This document shows, one piece after another, positions 58,711-64,000 of a DNA stretch of 64,000 bases. The stretch is from assembly GCF_027744825.2 (NCBI RefSeq), contig NC_071338.1:30609501-30673500 (forward strand). Reading direction: 5' to 3'. Position numbers and translations under genes: made by a program. The stretch is from Synchiropus splendidus (lineage: Eukaryota; Chordata; Actinopteri; Syngnathiformes; Callionymidae). Every line of letters begins with the position of its first letter. The first letter of the stretch is position 1. The notes beneath the pieces are model-generated. The model was not told the origin of the DNA. It made no database searches and saw only the letters and a list, made by a program, of their open reading frames with translations.

Positions 58711-59424
58711 AGGTAGAGGTGAGATCTTGAAACCAGGAAACTGGAGCGTGCTGTCTGTTCACTTCTATTCTGAGAATTCACAACACGGTTCCCCTCAACA
58801 ATCAAACCACCACTTCACGAGGGACTGTCATCCGCCGGACTCTTTAGGCCCCCCGCTGTGCTGACCAGAACCATCGTCAAAGCAGATCTCCTCTCTTGAC
58901 TTTCATCTCCTCTCACTGACTCAGTTCCACACTCTGCTGCAGGACGAACGCCCACACACGAGACACTTAATGGTCACTCACAGACACCTCCGCCGACACT
59001 CTCCTACACAGCCAGGCGTGCTGTGTGTTAAGTGGCAGGGCCCAGATGGTGGCCACCTGGGGTCTGCTGATGGGCTCGGAGAAGCATATGGACACACTCA
59101 CAGATGGCGACCCGCTGACAGTGGCCCGGACGACGGACGATGCTGACGATTGATTTGCTCAGATCCGTGGTTCACAACCTGGGCATCTGACATTGGGGGA
59201 GTTGCATTCGCAGATTTGGCAGGTTCACTTGGCACAGCGGACGCATCGCGGCATCGGACTGTCCGCTCTGTTTTTCAACAAACATTTTGTTTGGAGAATA
59301 AACACAGGTGCGTGTCTTTTTATTTCCCAAATAACATTGCGGGTCACGTCAAAGTCAAGAGGAGAAGAGGGACAAACTCACTGGTCCCGAGAGGCTCCTG
59401 GAATATGTGCGTCCAGTATTTCCT

Positions 59425-59551
59425 GAACTCAGTAAGTGGCGCTCTTGGGTTTTAAAAGCTGTGAGGTGTCATCTTTGTATAAACCTAGTGCCCTCTAGTG
59501 TGTTGTGGAAATGAGGACACTGTTTCACAGAGCCTCATCTGCCCATCGCTA
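59425..59551. mobile_element. Family A MITE
   Basis: AACTCAGTAAGTGGCGCTC, AGTGCCCTCTAGTGTG, GAGGACACTGTTTCACAGAG and GCCCATCGCTA. Confidence 0.78.
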
Positions 59552-60244
59552 TTCAGAACTACATGGGGACCAACTCATGGATAAAAAAATCTCAAGCACA
59601 ATTCAAAATGTTTCTGTTTTTAATTGTTTATACCACAGAGTTGTGGTTTGGATTGTGTTGTTAAGCCCTGAATTTTTTGCAGCATTACTAACAGTTGTAA
59701 GGTGCAGAACTGACAATCAAAACTGGACCTTAGTGACGGTGGGTGGAGCTCATCTCGACCCGTCTGCAGATCAACCTCTCCCATGGCATCATGTACCGAC
59801 TCAAGTGGACCTCTGTGTCCCAGTGTGATGCTGAAGTCAGCCTTCTGTTTTGTGACTTAGTATCCATAGTATTACGTTTTACCTGAATGGATACCATGTG
59901 ACATCGACGCTGAACTAGTGCTGAAAGTTTTAGGTTTACACCTGGGCATGTCCCAACCCCACTGTTTGGAGTGTGACAGTGCAGGGGAAACTGACTCCAC
60001 TGAAACACATCAAAAAGTTGGATGTGAAAGTCAACTGGATTGGGGTTAGTATTTGATGCCTTGGGAGTGTCAGAACATGTCGGTGAAGTCGGACCTTCCC
60101 TTCCCCAGTTGAGCTCAAGTACCTTGTTCATCATGAAGGAGGGAAAAATAGATCGCTGTTGAAAATAGAGCTGAGCCAAAAGCTCTTGTAGATTGCAATT
60201 TCAAGTGGGAGTTTTCTACCTTCTAACCAGGCAATTGGTGAGAG

Positions 60245-60365
60245 GCTCAAAGTAGAACCACTGCTTCTCTGTATCAGGTGGTGTCAACTGAGGTGGGAAT
60301 GTCCAAGTGGGAGTCTGGGACGGAACGCCTTGGGGTTCCTCCTGAGGAGCACAGTGGGGACACCA
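60245..60365 (+). mobile_element. LINE 3'-end fragment (family of 14776-15575)
   Basis: AGAACCACTGCTTCTC, GTCAACTGAGGTGGG, GGAACGCCTTGGGGTTCCTC and CTGAGGAGCACAG correspond in order to the LINE coding for EPLLL, QLRW, ERLGVP and EE. No frame is kept. Confidence 0.6.
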
Positions 60366-61494
60366 ACTTTTATCCACCTGTTGAACAAAGTCAAATGAGG
60401 TCTACATATTTTGTAATGAAGCCATTAGCACAACATTCACACTTCCCATGTATATACAGAGAGCTGCCTCCAGTGCTCTACACAAAACTAGTTGTTTTTG
60501 ATATCTCAGCAGCGATCATGATTTCATTCGACATCTCGAATCTGAACTTCAGACAGAAATGAAAGGTTGAGGAAAAAGGAGAACATTAAAACTGCTGATA
60601 CCGTACACTTTATTTGGTTCATGACCCCTCAAGTCCCCTGATGGAGCCAACTCTGGGAGTTTCAAATGTAAGAAGATTACGGGGAGAGATATGGTAATTT
60701 GGAGTCTCAATTAAGGCCCAGCACCCTGGAAGCTATTAAGTTTCTCCGCTTATTAATTATGCACTTTGTACATACTAAAATAAGCTGCTGAAGATGTTGG
60801 ATAATGAGTGCAGTTATTTCGTCGAACTTTAAATACAACAAGCGGTGCAAAAGCAAGGAGGCAGGCTTCTTCTTCACCCCGCTGTCATCGCTCACTCGTC
60901 CCGCGCGCCTGCATCCGGCCGCACCTTCCGTTCGTCGCCACGTAACCTTCCTTAAAAGCACACAGAGCCTTTTCTGGGAGTGTATTATTCATGTGCTGGC
61001 ACAATACGGTCCTCAGACTGTCAGTGGTAATCCGTTGACTTCCGCCGCCGCCGCGTCGGGAGGACGAGGCTAACACTTCCGTCTGAAGTGTTGAAATGCT
61101 TTAGCCTGATGCTCATTCAGCGCCTCCGAGGCACAGCGCTTGTCACTTTTGCCTTCCGAGGACCTAAATATTCATCAGGGTCATTTCGGAAATAGAAGCT
61201 CTTTGCTGAGTTGATGTGAACAAGTCGACAAAGAGAGTTCAGGAGTTCAGACAGGAAGAGCGTTTTGCTTTGTCTTACTGAACAGGAAATGAACATCGGA
61301 ACTTAACCACGGCGGGCGAGTTCTGGGTCAGATGAAAAAAAAAAACGGTACAAAAACGGCAGTTTCGACTACCTGAGCGAAATATTGAAACCAGACTGAA
61401 CCTTCAAATAAAAAATGGACAGGAAAATGAATCATAAAAGTATATTGCTGTTTTTAAAATTATTATTACTTTTTTTATGTGTATGTGTGTGGGG

Positions 61495-61720
61495 TGTATG
61501 CATTATTTTGTGGGGACCAATTCTTGACAAAACACTTCCTTGTGAGGACCATATGCCTTTGTGGGGACCTTTAGCCCAACCCCACAAGGTTAAAAAATCT
61601 TCATCAAATTTCAATTGGGTTCCAGTTTGGTTACAGTTAGTCCTGGTTAAGGTGAGCCATTTGTTTTGCATAGTTAGGTTTAGGGGAAGAGGCTGGCTGT
61701 CAGCGAGAGATACCAATAAT
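61495..61720. repeat. GTGGGGACC-type dispersed repeat, copy 2
   Basis: TTTGTGGGGACCAATTCTTG, CCTTGTGAGGACCATATGCC, TTTGTGGGGACC, then CAGTTTGGTTACAGTTAGTC and TAGGTTTAGGGG. It is the fuller of the two copies; the other is 14615-14760. Confidence 0.75.
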
Positions 61721-64000
61721 ACAAAATGTAATAAAATAAACCATTTTAAATCTATAAATAAGAGTGAATTATGCTTAGTGAAAACAATGTAATATATAAA
61801 TTAAAATGAAAAATAACTGAATCTTAATGATATTTCAGAACTGAAGGAGGATCATTATTTCAAAACATCCTGGAATATATAAATTAAAATGTAATGTAAA
61901 AAAACATTAAATCACAATGTTCATCTCATTCATATTTAAATGTGTTTCTGAGAGAAACAAAGCCAAAAGCATGTGAAACCAACTCCAGGAACCAGAGACT
62001 GTCATCTGAGCCGTGCTGTTCTCAGAAATCCTTTTCTTCTCTGAATGATAAAAAAGTGGAGAGAACCCAGCGGGGACCTTCACATCGATGACAATGACAG
62101 ATCTGCGCAGTCGGTTTTTCTCTTCCCTGATTCTAAATATGGGCTCACTCTTTTACATTCATCTCATGGGCGACTGTGGAGGAAGTGGGTTACTAGTCCG
62201 CGTGGAGCCAGTCCAAGTCGACTCTCAGGCCTCTGGCGAGTTCCTTGGACTTCAGGTGTGAAACTCCACGTTCTCCTGAAAGTCAAAGACCAGAGCATGA
62301 AATCATCACTGGGAAAGTTTTGGAGGATGACAGAAGATGGAACAGAACTCTGGACTAAATACATGCAAGCGATGGAAGAAATGAAATATCTCCATGATGG
62401 TGGTAGAAGATAAGTTGGAGGTCACGCTCAGAACAGGCACCTGTCATCATTGTTTCAGCTTGAAACCTCGAAACATTTTCTTCCTGCAAGATCTTCATAA
62501 CAAGCTGCAAAATGAAAATGTGAGCCAGTCATATGTTGTCACTCTGTTTTCTGTTCTGGCTCTCCAAGGGAATAAAACTGACCACAGTGATTCAGGTCGA
62601 TATTCTCAACTCTGGTTGCATCACATCAAAAACAAGGTCCAAAAGGTGAATTTTTATTCTGGCAAAATAACGTACTAAATCTGTTTGTATGCTTTTGCAC
62701 GCTAGAATATGTGCAAACATGACGTGTGCATCTTGTGAATCTCGGAAAATAAACCAAACAAATTTAATTACAACGCTATTTTCTTACCATTTTGTCTCTC
62801 TATATTTCTCAAATACATTCACCACATGGAGTCATTGATATGCAATTGAGCGGATGGTGTCATACTGATCACGTTTGGGTCACCTCCGTTCCTGAGGAGA
62901 AGGATGGAGGATCCGATCTGGAGGAGTGAGGTCGGCCATCTTGTCTGCCATTAGGCACGTCTCGCTGAACCTTGACATTTGTTAACATTGTTTTCAGGTT
63001 CAAGTGCTTCCTCTCGGAGCGTGACTTCTGACTCCTGCGCCATGACCGGACACCTATGACTCAAAGCGACACATGGAGGTGCAGAAGTCTTGATCTGGGG
63101 TGTTGCCATGTCAGAGAGGATGAATCGACTCCTCCATCTCCAACGTGTTTTAAAAATATTGTTGCACTGTTGAAACACAGAGGAACCTCCAGAGGTGTAA
63201 AAAGCAGCTAATCTTCCTGGAGCACTGAGGGACGAGTCTCACCGCCGGAGCGGAAAGGTCAGCGGGTCCTGTTTGCTTGACGTGACTATCCATAATGCAT
63301 GGTCGCTATCGTTTACTTGAGGGACTCCCCGCGCCACTCATAGCTCCCCACGCTGGGTGTGACAGGAGAAGCAGGACCAAGTGTCAGGTCAGTCCTTGAG
63401 AAAACCTTTTACACACTCTCAGAGACACACGTGAAGCCCACCCCCATGAAGCACACAGATCCACGGCTACTGGAAAAACAGTCTACATTTAAACCATCGT
63501 TTCCTATTAAAGACAAGAATCCTGCAGGAGCAGTTTCGCCTCAATAATGTCGCGCATGATGCCTTGAACCGACTCGTAATTTCGGCACTGCACAACAGAC
63601 GGCCAGGAAATTCCTCAGAGGATCAATCCTGGACTGCAGGACCGGTCATATGGTCGGTTCAGGGGTTGCCTCTGCGTGTCACCTCCCAGACTCTCGTGTG
63701 TCTAGCATGGGCATATGTGCCGTGACGTGTCCACAGACCGCGACACCTGCCGACAAAGACATCAAGTCCTGGTCCTCCCGCCTCCACAGGCCGCCTCCCG
63801 AGCCCCCAGGGGTCCCTTTCAGCAGTCTGCCGAACTGGCTGGTCATCAGTGGTCAAGCTTTGTTGGGGACATGTTCTGTGACAAGCTGTGACCTGCTCAG
63901 TTGTGTCCGGGCCACATGCTTCTCTGTGTTCCTCTCGCCTCTCATGCAGTCAGTCAGAGAGCAACAGACGCTGGTGCGGCCTGAGTTGAGGTCTGAACCG

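Larger units (their letters stand above)
58001..64000. other. Intergenic, fourth part
   Basis: No exon was recognised. It has two Family A copies (58567, 59425), a LINE fragment (60245-60365), an AT-rich candidate conserved stretch (60700-60800) and a GTGGGGACC repeat (61495-61720). The rest, including 61800-64000, is unassigned. Confidence 0.55.

Noticed and set aside
62045..62413. 122-codon frame near the window end
   Set aside because: No domain or splice context that I recognise; nothing conserved by eye.

Overview
The window looks like nuclear DNA of a ray-finned fish, most likely a teleost. It carries spliced vertebrate exons with GT-AG introns, one of them only 73 bp long. It also has teleost-type repeats: RTE/Rex3-like LINE 3' ends, a Tc1 derivative, hAT-like miniature elements and many simple repeats. 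Nothing suggests a prokaryotic, viral or organellar source. The species cannot be told from the sequence.

The only protein-coding gene I can support is the 3' end of an MDGA gene on the + strand (MAM-domain, GPI-anchored adhesion protein; best match by motif is mdga1). Five coding exons lie at 2723-2875, 2949-3110, 17716-17846, 30279-30387 and 31211-31296. They join in frame across all four introns into 213 residues: a complete MAM domain and a hydrophobic C-terminal tail of the kind replaced by a GPI anchor. The 3' UTR runs from 31297 to about 32045, with AATAAA at 32021. Earlier exons (signal peptide, Ig and Fn3 domains) must lie upstream of the window. A pair of perfect splice donors 9 bp apart ends the fourth exon.

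Layout: 1-2722 is intron upstream of the MAM exons and holds a 1.07-kb fold-back element (822-1891). 2723-31296 is the mdga1 3' end with introns of 73 bp, 14.6 kb, 12.4 kb and 0.8 kb. 32046-64000 is about 32 kb in which I find no exon, only repeats and unique non-coding DNA.

The distinctive content is transposon debris. A roughly 190-bp hairpin element of hAT type occurs about 21 times, mainly downstream of the gene. There are also a 685-bp solo LTR with a perfect 5-bp target duplication, an internally deleted Tc1 element, a 463-bp hAT-like element, two copies (plus a fragment) of a second inverted-repeat family, fragments of two LINE families, and several tandem arrays. A few AT-rich, homeobox-motif-like unique stretches are candidate regulatory elements, but this needs alignment to other fish. 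I found no convincing evidence of a new gene system.
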